Origin: Nocardia sp. NBC_00403
GTDB taxonomy: Bacteria; Actinomycetota; Actinomycetes; Mycobacteriales; Mycobacteriaceae
Length of the DNA stretch: 64,000 bases
Assembly (NCBI RefSeq): GCF_036046055.1
Contig: NZ_CP107939.1
Coordinates: 6,696,001-6,760,000 of the forward strand
Direction: 5' to 3'
Position 1 is the first letter of the stretch; every line of letters begins with the position of its first letter. The position numbers were made by a program, and so were the translations under genes. The notes below the pieces were generated by a model. The model worked only from the letters and a program-made list of their open reading frames with translations. It did no database searches and was not told the origin of the DNA. Of this stretch, positions 1 to 10,085 are shown one piece after another.

Positions 1-38
1 CGAATCCTGTTCGGTCCAGACCTGTTCGGACCGGTCGG

Positions 39-1214
39 TTACTCGGACCAGCGCTCTTCGAGCATGGCCGAGACATCCTCGGCGAAGTCGCCGACAGCAT
101 CGTCACCCGTGCAGCGGGCGTCCTCGGCCAGCGCCGCCCAACGGTTGATCAATGCCTCCGAGCGCGGCACCGAGAGCCCGTGCTCGCGAGCCGCGGCGAT
201 GCGGGCATGGTCCGCGGGCAGGAACCAATAGGTCGACAGCCACACCCAGATCAGGCGGGCCTCCAGGATGCGCTCGGCGAGCACGTCGTCGTCGGCCAGT
301 GCCTGCCAGACGCCGACGACCTCCGAACGCCACGCCTCTACCATCTGCTGTGCGCGTTCGCGGGACAGTTCGAAGTCGCACAGGCATCCAGGGAAAGACA
401 CCAGCGCGTAGGCGATGTCGAGGGTGGCATCACGGAAACCGCCCCATTCGTAGTCGAGGAACCGCGCGCCCTCCTCGTTCAGGATGACATTGTCCGGGCA
501 CAGATCCGAGGGACTGAAGGCGCGGAAACGCCCCGCGGAGAACAGGCGGTTACCACGCACGATCCGCTCAGCGATCTCACCGGGCACCTCGATGCCGAGC
601 TCGCGCTGCAGCATGCCGGGCACCTCGGAGATTGCGGCCTCGGCCTGCTGCGCGATGCCGTCGACCCGGTGCACCACATCGACGCGGCGCAGCAGCGCGA
701 CGAAATCCGCCTCGCGCCCAACAGTTGCCGCATGCATTCTGCCGAGCGCCTGCGCGAAGGCCATCAACCCGTTACGGGTCGCAGGCTCCGAGCCGGACTG
801 CAGGACTGCGGTGATGCTGGCGTTGTCACCGAGGTCGCTGAGGATGAGCAACCGGTCGGGCAGGCTGTGCGCTATCAGGTACGCGCCGGGTCGTTGCTCG
901 CGACTGAGCGCAGTCGTGAACTGGTAGGACACCGCTTCGCGTAGGAATGCGGAGTCGATGCTGGCCACACCGGGCGCTAGCCCTCCGGTGCGGCGATCCT
1001 CTGCGGAGCCACGGACCTGCTTGACAATCAGCGTTCGTGGCAACGAAAAGGCGTTCTCTGAAACACGTACGCGTAGGACTGTTGTCCTGCCACTGCCGCT
1101 GAGCTCGATCGGATCGCTCAGCTTCACCGGAGCACCCATTCGCTTGGTAAGCAACTGTTGCGCTGCGGACACGACTTCGGCGGCGCGTTCGGCCAATAGT
1201 GCGGTCATCGCCAT
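39..1214 (-). CDS. Phosphotransferase (APH-like kinase fold) family protein
   Basis: A 391-residue protein of the aminoglycoside/choline kinase-like phosphotransferase fold. A Brenner-type catalytic loop is seen at residues 233-242 (FSPSDLCPDN) with Asp237 as probable catalytic base, and a metal-binding LDYEWGG (Asp254) follows, as expected for the fold. The usual histidine-glycine before the catalytic Asp is replaced by Pro-Ser, which argues against a typical antibiotic kinase. Start is ATG at 1214, with a second ATG two codons later; neither has a strong ribosome site. A small inverted repeat (CGGTCC/GGACCG, positions 12-33) just after the stop could help termination. Substrate cannot be predicted. 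Confidence 0.75.
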   Translation of the reverse strand: MAMTALLAERAAEVVSAAQQLLTKRMGAPVKLSDPIELSGSGRTTVLRVRVSENAFSLPRTLIVKQVRGSAEDRRTGGLAPGVASIDSAFLREAVSYQFTTALSREQRPGAYLIAHSLPDRLLILSDLGDNASITAVLQSGSEPATRNGLMAFAQALGRMHAATVGREADFVALLRRVDVVHRVDGIAQQAEAAISEVPGMLQRELGIEVPGEIAERIVRGNRLFSAGRFRAFSPSDLCPDNVILNEEGARFLDYEWGGFRDATLDIAYALVSFPGCLCDFELSRERAQQMVEAWRSEVVGVWQALADDDVLAERILEARLIWVWLSTYWFLPADHARIAAAREHGLSVPRSEALINRWAALAEDARCTGDDAVGDFAEDVSAMLEERWSE

Positions 1215-1400
1215 TCAAGCTACTCGCACCGGGTCACTTCTAGCGAGCAGTTACACAACCTTTCCGCGTCGTTCGGCGTGTCTCGGTCGAGGTTGCGGAA
1301 CGAGCGCTCCTTGCTTGACACCATTGCGCGCGTCCGGTTTTCTCATCGTCAACTGCCGTGCGCCACACCGCAAACCAGTTGCGTCGAAAGGTCTACGACA

Positions 1401-2483
1401 ATGGCCGACACACCGTCATCCACACCGAACGATCCAGCTGGCGAGTCTCCCGAGCACAGCGGTGGCGAGAAGTTCGCCGCGCAGGGTCAGCACGAAAGCT
1501 CCGACCCGCAGTCGCCGAGCGCCGGCACCGGCACCGAGCACGGCCGCCACGAGATGGCGGGTCCCGCCGGGTACCCGCAGTTCGAGGGCCCGGGCGCGGC
1601 GCAGTACGGCAGCGAACCGGTGGAGCCACCGCCCGCGGCGGCTCCGATGCCGCAGGCCCCACCCCCTCAACAACCGCCTGCGCCGCACCAGCCGACCTAC
1701 GGTCCGCCGGGGACCGGTCCGGCGGGTCCCCAGCCCGGCAAGATGCCGCCGCCCGGGATGCAGCCCTACCCCGGCGCAACACCGCCACCGCCCAGCATCA
1801 TGCCGCCACCGCCCGGCGGCCCGCTGCCGACCTACGGCTATCAAGCCGCTGACAACGTTCCTCGCAGTCTCGATGTCGGCAACGCGTTGAGCTACGGCTG
1901 GGAGAGGTTCCGGGCGAATCCGCTGCCGTGGCTCGGCACCACCGCGGTCGGCGTACTCATCTATCTCGCGTTCGTCCTCGTCGTCCGGATCACGAATCCG
2001 ACGTCGATGCTGCCCGTGCTGCTGATCTTCCTGGCCGTGATGGTCGGGATCTGGCTGCTCCAGGCCGCGCTCGTCCGTGGCGCGCTGTACGAAACCGACG
2101 GCTACAAACCGGTTTTCGGGTCGTACTTCCACTTCGTGAACGCGGGCAATGTGCTGCTGACCGCACTGCTGGCGTTCGTGCTCACGGGGATCGGTTTCGC
2201 GCTGTGTGTCCTGCCGGGGGTCATCGCCGGGTTCCTGTGCATGTTCGCGCTGCACTATGTCGTGGATCAGGATCTGGGCCCGTTTGCCGCGATCAAGGCC
2301 AGCGCCACCCTTGTTGTCACCAATGCCGGGCCGGTGCTGTTGCTCGCTCTCGCGGTCATGGTGCTGACCGTCGTCGGCACGATTCTGTGCGGTCTCGGTT
2401 TGTTCGTTGCCGCGCCGGTGGCAACTATCGCGGTGACCTTCGCCTACCGCACCCTGACCGCCGGCATGGTCGCGCCGCTCTGA
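1401..2483 (+). CDS. Proline-rich multi-pass membrane protein (Rv2560-like)
   Basis: Start is set at the ATG at 1401 because GAAAGG lies nine bases upstream; an in-frame longer reading from 1278 has no such site. The product has about 360 residues. Residues 1-145 are a low-complexity cytoplasmic-type region rich in Pro, Gly and Gln with repeated PPP runs, and the rest holds at least four hydrophobic segments. Proline/glycine-rich N-terminus followed by membrane segments matches the mycobacterial Rv2560 type, and the neighbourhood supports that comparison. Function is unknown; proline-rich tails of this kind often serve as protein-interaction or envelope-associated regions, but that is inference. 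Confidence 0.75.
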   Translation: MADTPSSTPNDPAGESPEHSGGEKFAAQGQHESSDPQSPSAGTGTEHGRHEMAGPAGYPQFEGPGAAQYGSEPVEPPPAAAPMPQAPPPQQPPAPHQPTYGPPGTGPAGPQPGKMPPPGMQPYPGATPPPPSIMPPPPGGPLPTYGYQAADNVPRSLDVGNALSYGWERFRANPLPWLGTTAVGVLIYLAFVLVVRITNPTSMLPVLLIFLAVMVGIWLLQAALVRGALYETDGYKPVFGSYFHFVNAGNVLLTALLAFVLTGIGFALCVLPGVIAGFLCMFALHYVVDQDLGPFAAIKASATLVVTNAGPVLLLALAVMVLTVVGTILCGLGLFVAAPVATIAVTFAYRTLTAGMVAPL

Positions 2484-2502
2484 AAACTGGAGCGTGCGGT
2501 CG

Positions 2503-3468
2503 CTAGCCGACCAGCGACCGCATTCCGACCCACTGCTTGAAGCGCGATATGGGTCCGCCCTCGCTGCCTGCGCGAGGGCGCATCTCCAGCACGATCACCC
2601 CGGCCACCACGATGCCCGCCAGATTCACCGCCAGCTGGCCGGCCGACATGAACGCGATACGCCATTCCCCCATGGTGGCCGCGACCACGGCGAATCCGGC
2701 CGCGGGCACCGTCGTCACCGAAATGAACACCCCGATAAGGGCGGCCGATTTCGCGGTGACCAACGAAAGCATCCCCGCCCCACCGGCGAGCAGCGCGACG
2801 ACGAGCGAAAACGGACCGACCTCGTAGATGAAGTCGACGTTCTTGATGTCCTCGATGCCTGCGAGGTCGATCCAGCCGAACTGCTCCCAGGCCAGCGTCG
2901 CCGCCAGGGTGAACAGCATGGCCACCGGGAACCCGATCGCCAGCGCGAGCGCCGAACGGCGCGCGAGCCGAAAATCACGACGCACCAACCCCACTGCGAA
3001 CGCCGCCAGCGGTCCGAACTCCGGGCCGACGACCATCGCACCGACGATCGTCACCGGCGAGTCCGTCGCCACACCAACGGCTGCGAGCAGACAGGCGATG
3101 GTGAGGAAGGCGACGAAGGTGGAGTTGAGCGACGACTCCTCATGCACCTGGTTGAGCAGCTCCTCCCACACCACCGCATCGGTCGGATCGCCCGGCGCCT
3201 CCGTGATCGCGCGCTCCCCGGCATCGGAGAGCACGGTCTCCACTGGTCCGAGAGTGATGCCGCCGGAATGGGTGATGCCGAGCGAGGTGAGGTCGGCCAG
3301 CACATCGTTGGCCGCCTCTCGCGCGACATCGGCCTGCACCAGATCCCCCGCAGGCTCGACGGCGATACCCCGCGCCAGCGTCACATGCGTAACGCCCGGA
3401 TCCGCGGCCAGCACCGACATCACCTTGTCGGTCACATCGGGTGGGCTGATCATACGCAAGTGCAGCAA
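2503..3468 (-). CDS. DUF389 family membrane protein
   Basis: A 321-residue protein with an N-terminal soluble domain of about 130 residues and a C-terminal membrane domain of about six helices. The block VTIVGAMVVGPEFGPLAA near residue 140 is the characteristic DUF389 signature. The start is a TTG at 3468 preceded by AGGGG; it gives the N-terminus MLHLRMISPPD, which fits the family better than the internal ATG five codons later. DUF389 proteins are conserved membrane proteins of unknown biochemical role. The gene is convergent with the proline-rich membrane protein, 19 bases away, and lies downstream of aspS on the same strand after about 245 bases. Confidence 0.85.
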   Translation of the reverse strand: MLHLRMISPPDVTDKVMSVLAADPGVTHVTLARGIAVEPAGDLVQADVAREAANDVLADLTSLGITHSGGITLGPVETVLSDAGERAITEAPGDPTDAVVWEELLNQVHEESSLNSTFVAFLTIACLLAAVGVATDSPVTIVGAMVVGPEFGPLAAFAVGLVRRDFRLARRSALALAIGFPVAMLFTLAATLAWEQFGWIDLAGIEDIKNVDFIYEVGPFSLVVALLAGGAGMLSLVTAKSAALIGVFISVTTVPAAGFAVVAATMGEWRIAFMSAGQLAVNLAGIVVAGVIVLEMRPRAGSEGGPISRFKQWVGMRSLVG

Positions 3469-3713
3469 TGGATCCCCTGGTGGTCAGCGTCGATCGAACG
3501 ACATCGAAAACTGACCAGAAGGTACCGCCTGTGCCGTCGAGCCCGCCATTCCCCGATACGGTCCGCAACCCCCACGTCGGCGATGCCGTTCAGGGGCTGG
3601 TTTCGGTCCGGCCACTGCGGGCACTTCCCGGCAGATCCGGCAATCCCGCCTTCTCGACGCGAGAAGTACCCGCTGAGTCCGTGACGGGCACCAACTGAAG
3701 GGCAGTAGGCGGA

Positions 3714-5531
3714 CTACTCCACGGTGCGCTCGCCCGTGGCATCGTCGCCCTTCGCCTCGGGGGCCTTCTTCTTCTCCGGTTTGAAGTCGAGCCCGGCTTC
3801 CTTGCGCTGCTGCGGGGTGATCGGCGCGGGCGCGTCGGTCAGCGGGTCGACGCCGCCGCCGGTCTTCGGGAAGGCGATCACCTCGCGGATCGAGTCGAGC
3901 CCGGCGAGCAGCGCAGTGATGCGGTCCCAGCCGAAGGCGATACCGCCGTGCGGGGGCGCGCCGAAAGCGAAGGCATCCAACAGGAATCCGAACTTCTCCT
4001 GCGCCTCCTCATGGCTGATGCCCATCACCTTGAAGACCCGCTCCTGGACATCCCTGCGGTGAATACGGATGCTGCCGCCGCCGATTTCGTTGCCGTTACA
4101 GACGATGTCGTAGGCGTAGGCGAGCGCGGAGCCGGGATCGGTGTCGAAGGTGTCGATGGACTCCGGCTTCGGCGAGGTGAACGCGTGATGCACCGCCGTC
4201 CAGGCCGAATAACCCAGCGCCACATCGCCGCTCGCGGTCGCATCGGCCGTCGGCTCGAACATCGGCGCGTCCACGATCCAGACGAAGGCCCACGCGTTCT
4301 CGTCGATCAGGCCGACCTTGCGGGCGATCTCCCCGCGAGCCGCACCGAGCAGCGCGCGCTGCGCCTTGGCCGGACCGGCCGCGAAGAACACACAGTCACC
4401 GGGCTCTGCGCCGACGTGCTTGGCGAGGCCATCGCGCTCGGACTCGCTGAGGTTCTTGGCGACCGGACCGCCGAGCGTGCCGTCCTCCTGCACCAGCACA
4501 TACGCCAGGCCCTTCGCGCCGCGTTGCTTGGCCCATTCCTGCCATGCGTCGAGCTGACGCCGCGGCTGGCTCGCACCGCCCGGCATCACGACCGCGCCGA
4601 CGTACTCGGCCTGGAAGACCCGGAAAGGCGTGTCCTTGAAGTACTCCGCGCACTCGGTGATCTCGACACCGAACCGCAGATCCGGCTTGTCGCTACCGAA
4701 GCGACGCATCGCCTCCGCGTAGGTCATGTGTGGAATCGGGAAGGGGATCTCGTAGCCGACCAGCTGCCACAGCGCCGCCAGGATCTCCTCGGCGACCAGG
4801 ATCACGTCCTCCTGGCGCACGAAGCTCATCTCGAGGTCGAGCTGGGTGAACTCGGGCTGACGATCGGCGCGGAAATCCTCGTCGCGGTAGCAGCGGGCGA
4901 TCTGGTAGTACCGCTCGATCCCACCGACCATGAGCAGCTGCTTGAACAGCTGCGGGCTCTGCGGCAGTGCGTAGAAGCTGCCGGGCTGCAAACGCGCGGG
5001 CACCACGAAGTCGCGAGCGCCTTCGGGCGTCGAGCGGGTCAGCGTCGGGGTCTCCACCTCGATGAACTCGTGGGAAGCCAGCACCGCGCGGGCGGCGGCG
5101 TTGACCTTCGACCGCAGGCGAATGGCCTTACCCGGCGTCTCACGACGCAGGTCGAGGTAGCGGTACTTGAGGCGGGCCTCGTCACCAGGCTGCTCATCGA
5201 GCTGGAACGGCAGCGGGGCGCTCTCGTTGAGCACCTCGAGCTCGGTGACGTTCACCTCGATGCCGCCGGTCGGCAGCTCCGGGTTCTCGTTACCGTCCGG
5301 CCGCAGCTCGACCACGCCGGTGACCCGGACGCAATACTCGGCGCGTAGCCGGTGTGCCTGCGCGGCGGGCTCGCCCTCGCGGAACACCGCCTGCGCCACA
5401 CCCGACGCATCGCGCAGATCGATGAAGATCACGCCACCATGGTCACGTCGCCGGGCCACCCAACCGGTGAGGGTGACGGTCTGACCGGCGTGCTCGCTTC
5501 GCAGCGAACCAGCCAAGTGGGTGCGCAGCAC
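3714..5531 (-). CDS. aspS: Aspartyl-tRNA synthetase
   Basis: Class II aminoacyl-tRNA synthetase charging tRNA-Asp. The start is the GTG at 5531 ([10 protein letters not shown]) with GAAAGGA five bases upstream, giving 605 residues, close to the mycobacterial length; the open frame continues 103 codons upstream without synthetase similarity. An N-terminal OB-fold anticodon domain ([14 protein letters not shown]) is followed by the catalytic core: [12 protein letters not shown], motif 2 ([17 protein letters not shown]), the bacterial insertion domain, and motif 3 (GIAFGWDRI). The C-terminal tail is lysine- and glutamate-rich. Whether it also charges tRNA-Asn, as some actinobacterial enzymes do, cannot be decided by inspection. 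Confidence 0.97.
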   Translation of the reverse strand: MLRTHLAGSLRSEHAGQTVTLTGWVARRRDHGGVIFIDLRDASGVAQAVFREGEPAAQAHRLRAEYCVRVTGVVELRPDGNENPELPTGGIEVNVTELEVLNESAPLPFQLDEQPGDEARLKYRYLDLRRETPGKAIRLRSKVNAAARAVLASHEFIEVETPTLTRSTPEGARDFVVPARLQPGSFYALPQSPQLFKQLLMVGGIERYYQIARCYRDEDFRADRQPEFTQLDLEMSFVRQEDVILVAEEILAALWQLVGYEIPFPIPHMTYAEAMRRFGSDKPDLRFGVEITECAEYFKDTPFRVFQAEYVGAVVMPGGASQPRRQLDAWQEWAKQRGAKGLAYVLVQEDGTLGGPVAKNLSESERDGLAKHVGAEPGDCVFFAAGPAKAQRALLGAARGEIARKVGLIDENAWAFVWIVDAPMFEPTADATASGDVALGYSAWTAVHHAFTSPKPESIDTFDTDPGSALAYAYDIVCNGNEIGGGSIRIHRRDVQERVFKVMGISHEEAQEKFGFLLDAFAFGAPPHGGIAFGWDRITALLAGLDSIREVIAFPKTGGGVDPLTDAPAPITPQQRKEAGLDFKPEKKKAPEAKGDDATGERTVE

Positions 5532-5844
5532 TGGATTCCTTTCGACGACTTTCGGCACCGGCAGGCAATGGCCAGGTGCGGTAGCCATCGTAGCCAGCCG
5601 GGTTGCCGAGCCGGAAACCGATATCGCCGCTGCTACCCGCCGGTGTCTGCGCGGCAGACACGCCACGCAGTCGAACCGTTCGTCGCCCCGCCCATCGTAG
5701 TGAGAATGTTCGTCGGGCGGAAACCGACATCCGCCTTCCCGTTTCGGGCCAGGAAACAAAGACCCTGGAGTTGCCCAACCCGATTGCGCCGGAACCGACC
5801 GTAACGAGAGGAGACAGCGGCGACACGACCAGATGATCAATCAA
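5532..5844. other. aspS upstream region, no gene recognised
   Basis: About 310 bases upstream of aspS with no convincing coding potential on either strand, although the aspS frame stays open by chance of GC content. No T-box-like or other known leader was recognised. The aspS promoter presumably lies here but no clear -35/-10 pair was picked out. Confidence 0.4.
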
Positions 5845-5866
5845 ATCTGCGGCTGCAGCCGCAGAT
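5845..5866. repeat. Perfect 22-bp palindrome
   Basis: A perfect palindrome without a spacer, centred on CTGCAG and beginning ATCTGCGGCTG. It lies about 315 bases upstream of the aspS start, at the border between GC-rich coding DNA and an AT-richer stretch. It could be a dyad operator, a cruciform-prone site or a remnant of mobile DNA; no T-run follows it, so it is not a typical terminator. Confidence 0.6.
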
Positions 5867-6397
5867 AACTGCATCAGCCTCGACAATCACACAGAACGAT
5901 TATGGTGCCGCTGCTCGACCACGGCGTCTCCAGATCAAACCGGCTTGTGTAGATTGTTCACTTTGGACCCGCCGATAGAGCGCCATAATTTCCAGACCGA
6001 ACGACGGACAAAGAATACCGCCAAGATCCCTACCAGGGCAAACATGGATATATTATCAGGTTGAATGGATGTCGGCGCAGCAGCATACGCAATTGGCTGC
6101 GGAATGCTGCAGCACGGTCTGCCAAAGCATTAACCCGTATCGTGACGACACTATGTCTCCCCCATTTTATCACCGTCAATTGGCGTAGGAGTGCAGGACC
6201 AACCGGTAACCTCGATGATACATGGGTAGGTTTCAACACCGTTATTGAAAGTCATCTGGACTCGACTATCCAAGAACAGAATCTACTCGCAGAGCCCACA
6301 TCTGACCCCCTGGCAGATAATTCATCCCGCAGTCGAAAGAATTTAGCAATCGGACCGACCGGGCACAAGAGTTCGCGCTGGCTCAAACGCGCCGGTG
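5867..6397. other. AT-richer intergenic island, no gene recognised
   Basis: About 530 bases with clearly lower GC than the flanks. Short open frames exist on both strands (for example 6061 onward on plus) but their translations do not resemble any family, show no good ribosome site and break typical codon use. It abuts the decayed metallopeptidase fragment, so the whole 5.87-6.54 kb stretch looks like decaying or acquired DNA. Confidence 0.5.
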
Positions 6398-6537
6398 GTG
6401 GCAATCCGCCGCTCCTGAAGCCGCTGTCCGACAACGCCATCCGCGAACTCCGCCGCACCCGCCGTCGACGACGACGACCGGATCCAGCGCGCCGCACAGG
6501 GTCGAATCAACCTGCAGGCGTGGAATCACGAGATCGT
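6398..6537 (+). pseudogene. Decayed 3' fragment of a zinc metallopeptidase gene
   Basis: This stretch is a degraded copy of part of the intact metallopeptidase gene about 900 bases downstream. The read LLKPLSDNAIREL matches FLKPLSDNDIRDG of the intact gene, then after a frame change DDDRIQRAAQGRINLQAW matches GDDRIQRAAQGRVNPEAW. The fragment ends shortly after this point. It therefore represents a tandem duplicate, or an older paralogue, that lost its 5' part and acquired at least one frameshift. No start codon or ribosome site belongs to it. Confidence 0.8.
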
Positions 6538-6637
6538 GATGAGACACGTTAGTCGAGGGGAAACCGATATCGCCCTGTCCATGCCAAGCTCTAGACAACG
6601 CCGCGCCTGCGGGCCGATAACACAGAGAGCGACGACG

Positions 6638-7561
6638 ATGACCTTCAACGAGGGCAGGCAGATCGACCCGGATCGGGTTTCATGGGGCGGCGGCCCGGGC
6701 AGAGGCGGCAAGATCGCGCTGGGCGGCGGCGCCGGTGGTCTTGTCCTGCTGGTACTGACGCTGCTGTTGGGCGGCGATCCCGGCTCGGTGCTCGGCAATT
6801 TCACCGGCGCCGAGAACGCCCAGGTACAACCGGGCGCCGGCCGCATCCCGGAGCGCTGCACGGATAGCGCGAGCGCAAACAAGTACGTCGACTGCCGGGT
6901 CGCACTCACCGTGGAGAGCCTGGACGCGGTGTGGCAAACCGAACTGCCGAAGCAGACCGGCCAGCGCTATGTCGACCCGAAGGTGGTGCCGTTCTCGGGC
7001 GCGGTCTCGACCGGCTGCGGCAATGCGACCAGCGCGGTCGGCCCGTTCTATTGCCCGGCCGATATGACCGCCTACTTCGACATCAGCTTCTTCCGGGAAC
7101 TCGTCGACCGATTCGGCGCCAGCAGCGGCCCGCTCGCTCAGGAATACGTGGTAGCGCACGAATTCGGCCACCACATCCAGAACCTGCTCGGCGATATCGG
7201 TCGCGCCCAACGTGATCCGCGCGGGCCCGAGTCCGGAGCGGTGCGTACCGAACTGCAGGCCGACTGCTACGCGGGCATCTGGGCACATTTCGCCGACAAG
7301 TTGCCCGCACCTGGCGGTGATCGGCCGTTCCTGAAGCCGCTGTCCGACAACGACATTCGCGATGGGCTCTCTGCCGCGTCCGCGGTCGGCGATGACCGCA
7401 TCCAGCGTGCGGCGCAGGGCCGGGTGAACCCGGAAGCCTGGACTCACGGATCCTCCGATCAGCGCCAGAAGTGGTTCCTCACCGGCTACCGCACCGGTGA
7501 GGTCAACGCCTGCAACACGTATTCCGCGCCGGACCTGAACAATCCGCCTGGGCTGCGCTGA
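6638..7561 (+). CDS. Neutral zinc metallopeptidase, YpfJ family (Rv2575-like)
   Basis: A 307-residue single-pass membrane protein. It has a short polar N-terminus rich in Gly, a transmembrane segment at about residues 27-46, and an extracytoplasmic peptidase domain with the zincin motif HEFGHH at about residues 174-179. Paired cysteines in the ectodomain suggest disulphides. The start at 6638 (MTFNEGRQID) was chosen because upstream codons in frame do not resemble the family and GAGAG lies upstream. The glycine-rich membrane metallopeptidase near aspS corresponds to Rv2575 of mycobacteria. Physiological substrate is unknown. A decayed partial copy lies just upstream. Confidence 0.88.
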   Translation: MTFNEGRQIDPDRVSWGGGPGRGGKIALGGGAGGLVLLVLTLLLGGDPGSVLGNFTGAENAQVQPGAGRIPERCTDSASANKYVDCRVALTVESLDAVWQTELPKQTGQRYVDPKVVPFSGAVSTGCGNATSAVGPFYCPADMTAYFDISFFRELVDRFGASSGPLAQEYVVAHEFGHHIQNLLGDIGRAQRDPRGPESGAVRTELQADCYAGIWAHFADKLPAPGGDRPFLKPLSDNDIRDGLSAASAVGDDRIQRAAQGRVNPEAWTHGSSDQRQKWFLTGYRTGEVNACNTYSAPDLNNPPGLR

Positions 7562-7692
7562 ACGAACCACTCCGACAACAACTCTGCCCGGCACCGGATG
7601 CTCGACACGGCAGCCGGGTAGGGCCGCCGCAATTCGGCACGCTGTAATGATCGATGTCGAATTGCCCGGGGCACACCGAAGATGGGGATTTC

Positions 7693-8217
7693 ATGCGAAA
7701 AATGACATCGGCACTGCTGATTCTCGTAGTGGCACTTGCGGGCAGCTGGGGCGTCGCCTCGGCCGAGCCGGCACCGGATGCACCAACGCCCGCGGTGCCC
7801 GCCGTCGCCCTGCTCACGCTGACGACCATGCCCAGCGGCTGGCAGAGCCGCATCGACCTGCGCCCGGCGCTGGAGGTGTACCCCGACGGCCGCGCGATCA
7901 AGACGCCGGACGCCACGGCCGCCGATCGGGTCCCCACTACGCCGCCGCAACGACTGAACGGGACGGTCTCGCCGGTTGTGCTGAACGCGGCGCTTGCCGA
8001 GATCAGGGCATTGGCGACGCTGGATCTCGGCATGCCGAGCGCCACCGATCAGGGCACCCAGATCATCGATGTCATGCCGCAGCAGCCGGACCAGGACGTG
8101 CACGTGATCATGTATGCCCCGGATCTCACCGACGGCCTGACCAGCGAGCAGAAGGCCGCACGTCAACGTTTCGGCGACCTGTACCGCAAACTCGTGGACT
8201 CCTTCGTGCAGGGTTGA
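7693..8217 (+). CDS. Small secreted protein with signal peptide
   Basis: A 174-residue protein starting at the ATG at 7693 (MRKMTSALLI), where GGGG precedes the start. Residues 1-23 form a signal peptide ending near ASA-EP. The mature part has a short Ala/Pro-rich linker followed by about 140 residues predicted to be compact and soluble, with no cysteines. No family was recognised with confidence; position after the Rv2575-like gene suggests correspondence to the small exported protein Rv2576c, which is only an inference from gene order. Confidence 0.7.
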   Translation: MRKMTSALLILVVALAGSWGVASAEPAPDAPTPAVPAVALLTLTTMPSGWQSRIDLRPALEVYPDGRAIKTPDATAADRVPTTPPQRLNGTVSPVVLNAALAEIRALATLDLGMPSATDQGTQIIDVMPQQPDQDVHVIMYAPDLTDGLTSEQKAARQRFGDLYRKLVDSFVQG

Positions 8218-8363
8218 TCGCAGTCCACGAGGCTACCGGCCTCCCCAATTCTCGCGACGGCGGCCGGTAGCGTTCCGATGGCAAACGGTGTTCCCACCCA
8301 TGCCCGAGGAAACCTGGCGGGTTCCGTCCAGCTTTTGGCCGACCACCCAGCTCGTCGATAACT

Positions 8364-8395
8364 GTGCCTACCTCCCGCGGCCGGGAGGTAGGCAC
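8364..8395. terminator. Bidirectional hairpin terminator
   Basis: A perfect 14-bp stem (GTGCCTACCTCCCG and its complement) with a CGGC loop lies between two convergent genes, the small secreted protein and the type VII-associated operon. No T-run is present, as is common for actinobacterial terminators. Confidence 0.85.
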
Positions 8396-8423
8396 TATCG
8401 CGAGATGCCGTGCCGGCGCCGGC

Positions 8424-10085
8424 TCAGAACTGGTCCTGCTCGTAGTCGGAGCTGACCATCTCGTCCGAATGCGTCGCACCGATGACGTCCGGCGTGGACT
8501 CACCGAGCGGCCCCGTGAGGTCGTCGTTGCCGGTGCGGCTCTGGTACGGGTCCACGTTGCGCGAGTGTTCGTCGTTGTCACTGCCGCGCTGCCCTGCCGC
8601 GGCGGGAGCGCCACCGCCCATGAAGTTGGAGTTGCCTGCTCCGGCCGGGGTGGTGCTCGAGCCGGAACCGAGCGACGAACCCGGCATACCCGCGACCGGC
8701 CGCAGCGCGGGCGGCACCGTGGCGCCGGGCAATCCACCCGCCTTCGGCGTCGAAGGTGAGCTCGGGCTGCTCGGCGAGCCGGAACGGCTCGGGCTGCCGG
8801 AGCGGCTCGGCGAACCGATCGCGCCGCTCGGCGAGCCCGCTGCGCCCGGCGAACTCGGACTCGCCGAGGCCGGATTCGTCGAGGCGCCGAGACCTGAGCC
8901 GCCCGTGTCGAGCGCGCTGGCCGCTTTGGTCCCGGTGTCCTGCGCGACTTCCTGGGCCTGAGCCATGATCGGCTCACCGATGTTCTGCATCACCGCTTGC
9001 GCCACTTCTTGCGGCTGCGGCAAACCGCCCGGTGCGATCAGCTGGTTCACCAGGCCGGTCAGCTCGGCCGTCTTGCCGGCCAGGTCGCCGCGGGTCGCAT
9101 TGGCAACGCCTACCGCTTGCCCGAGATGCTCGGTGGCAGTGGCGATCAGCGAAGCCTGCGCGGGCGGGGTCAGGATCAGCGGCGCGAGCGCAGCGGCCTG
9201 GGTGGCGAACGAGGTCGCGATCCCGGTCAGCTGCACGTTGCCCTGCTGCACCACTGCGGCGGCCTTCGTGGTCAGATCGGAGATGTCGAAGCCGCGCTGG
9301 CTGGTGTCCTGCCCCTCGGTGTTCGCCTTCTGTCCCGCGACCTGCGCATTGCGCGCTGCCTGCCCTTGCCACAGCTGGTCGACGGTCGCCATGCTGCCCT
9401 TGCCTACCTGCATCGCCGATTCGATGACCTTGGAGGACTCGGCCAGAATCTTGGTCGGGTCGATGGCGCCGAGGATGCCGGTGCCGAAGCTGCCGAGCAG
9501 ATCCAGGATCGGTTTGAACAGCATGTCGACGCCGGGCAGTGCGGGCAAGGACAATCCGCTCATCAACGCCGCGACCGGATCGGCGGGCAGTGCGGGCAGT
9601 GCGGATATATCCGGCACTGCCGCGGCAGCCGGAGTTGCGGCAGCCGCCGCACCAGCGCCACCACCGAGCGCGCCATGGGCCTGACCGAGCACGCCCTGCG
9701 CCGCGCCGAGGACGGGAGCCGCTGCGTGACCGATCGCCGCGTTGGCGCTGTCGAGCATGCTCGACACGTCCGACGGAATGCCGGCGAGGATGTCGTTCGG
9801 GTCGGATGCCGGATTGCCGGACAGGCCCGGCATCCCGGCCGGGGCGGCGCCGAGGGTCTGCGAGTCTTCGCTGATCTTGCGCGCCAGATAGAACTCGGGC
9901 GCCTCGATCGGCGGCATGTCGGCGGGCAATTGCCCCAACGGCACGTCGATCAGACCCTGCGACGGTGCGCTCTGCGCGGCGTTGATCACCGACTGCTGTG
10001 CTGCGCCCGCGGCGTGATCGACCGCGCTCGCGGTCTGGTCGGCGGGTGCGATGACACCCGAATTCGCCGTGTCCAGTGGCTTCAT
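8424..10085 (-). CDS. Probable type VII secretion-associated protein (EspA/EspE-like partner)
   Basis: A 553-residue Ala-rich protein with no signal peptide. Residues 1-370 are mostly helical with an Ala/Gly/Pro low-complexity stretch near 150-170. Residues about 405-450 are a Ser-Pro-Gly repeat (SPSRSGSPSRSGSPSS), and the acidic C-terminal tail contains GPLGESTPDVIGA, similar to the tails of actinobacterial type VII substrates. Its ATG overlaps the stop of the EspC-like gene by four bases, so the two are co-translated, as with mycobacterial espC/espA-type pairs. Assignment to type VII secretion rests on this pairing and the tail, not on a clear domain match. No ESX core gene is in the window. 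Confidence 0.55.
   Translation of the reverse strand: MKPLDTANSGVIAPADQTASAVDHAAGAAQQSVINAAQSAPSQGLIDVPLGQLPADMPPIEAPEFYLARKISEDSQTLGAAPAGMPGLSGNPASDPNDILAGIPSDVSSMLDSANAAIGHAAAPVLGAAQGVLGQAHGALGGGAGAAAAATPAAAAVPDISALPALPADPVAALMSGLSLPALPGVDMLFKPILDLLGSFGTGILGAIDPTKILAESSKVIESAMQVGKGSMATVDQLWQGQAARNAQVAGQKANTEGQDTSQRGFDISDLTTKAAAVVQQGNVQLTGIATSFATQAAALAPLILTPPAQASLIATATEHLGQAVGVANATRGDLAGKTAELTGLVNQLIAPGGLPQPQEVAQAVMQNIGEPIMAQAQEVAQDTGTKAASALDTGGSGLGASTNPASASPSSPGAAGSPSGAIGSPSRSGSPSRSGSPSSPSSPSTPKAGGLPGATVPPALRPVAGMPGSSLGSGSSTTPAGAGNSNFMGGGAPAAAGQRGSDNDEHSRNVDPYQSRTGNDDLTGPLGESTPDVIGATHSDEMVSSDYEQDQF

Noticed and set aside
3948..5348. Long open frame on the strand opposite aspS
   Set aside because: It is the complementary shadow of a certain synthetase gene; its translation is Arg/Leu/Val-rich without family likeness.
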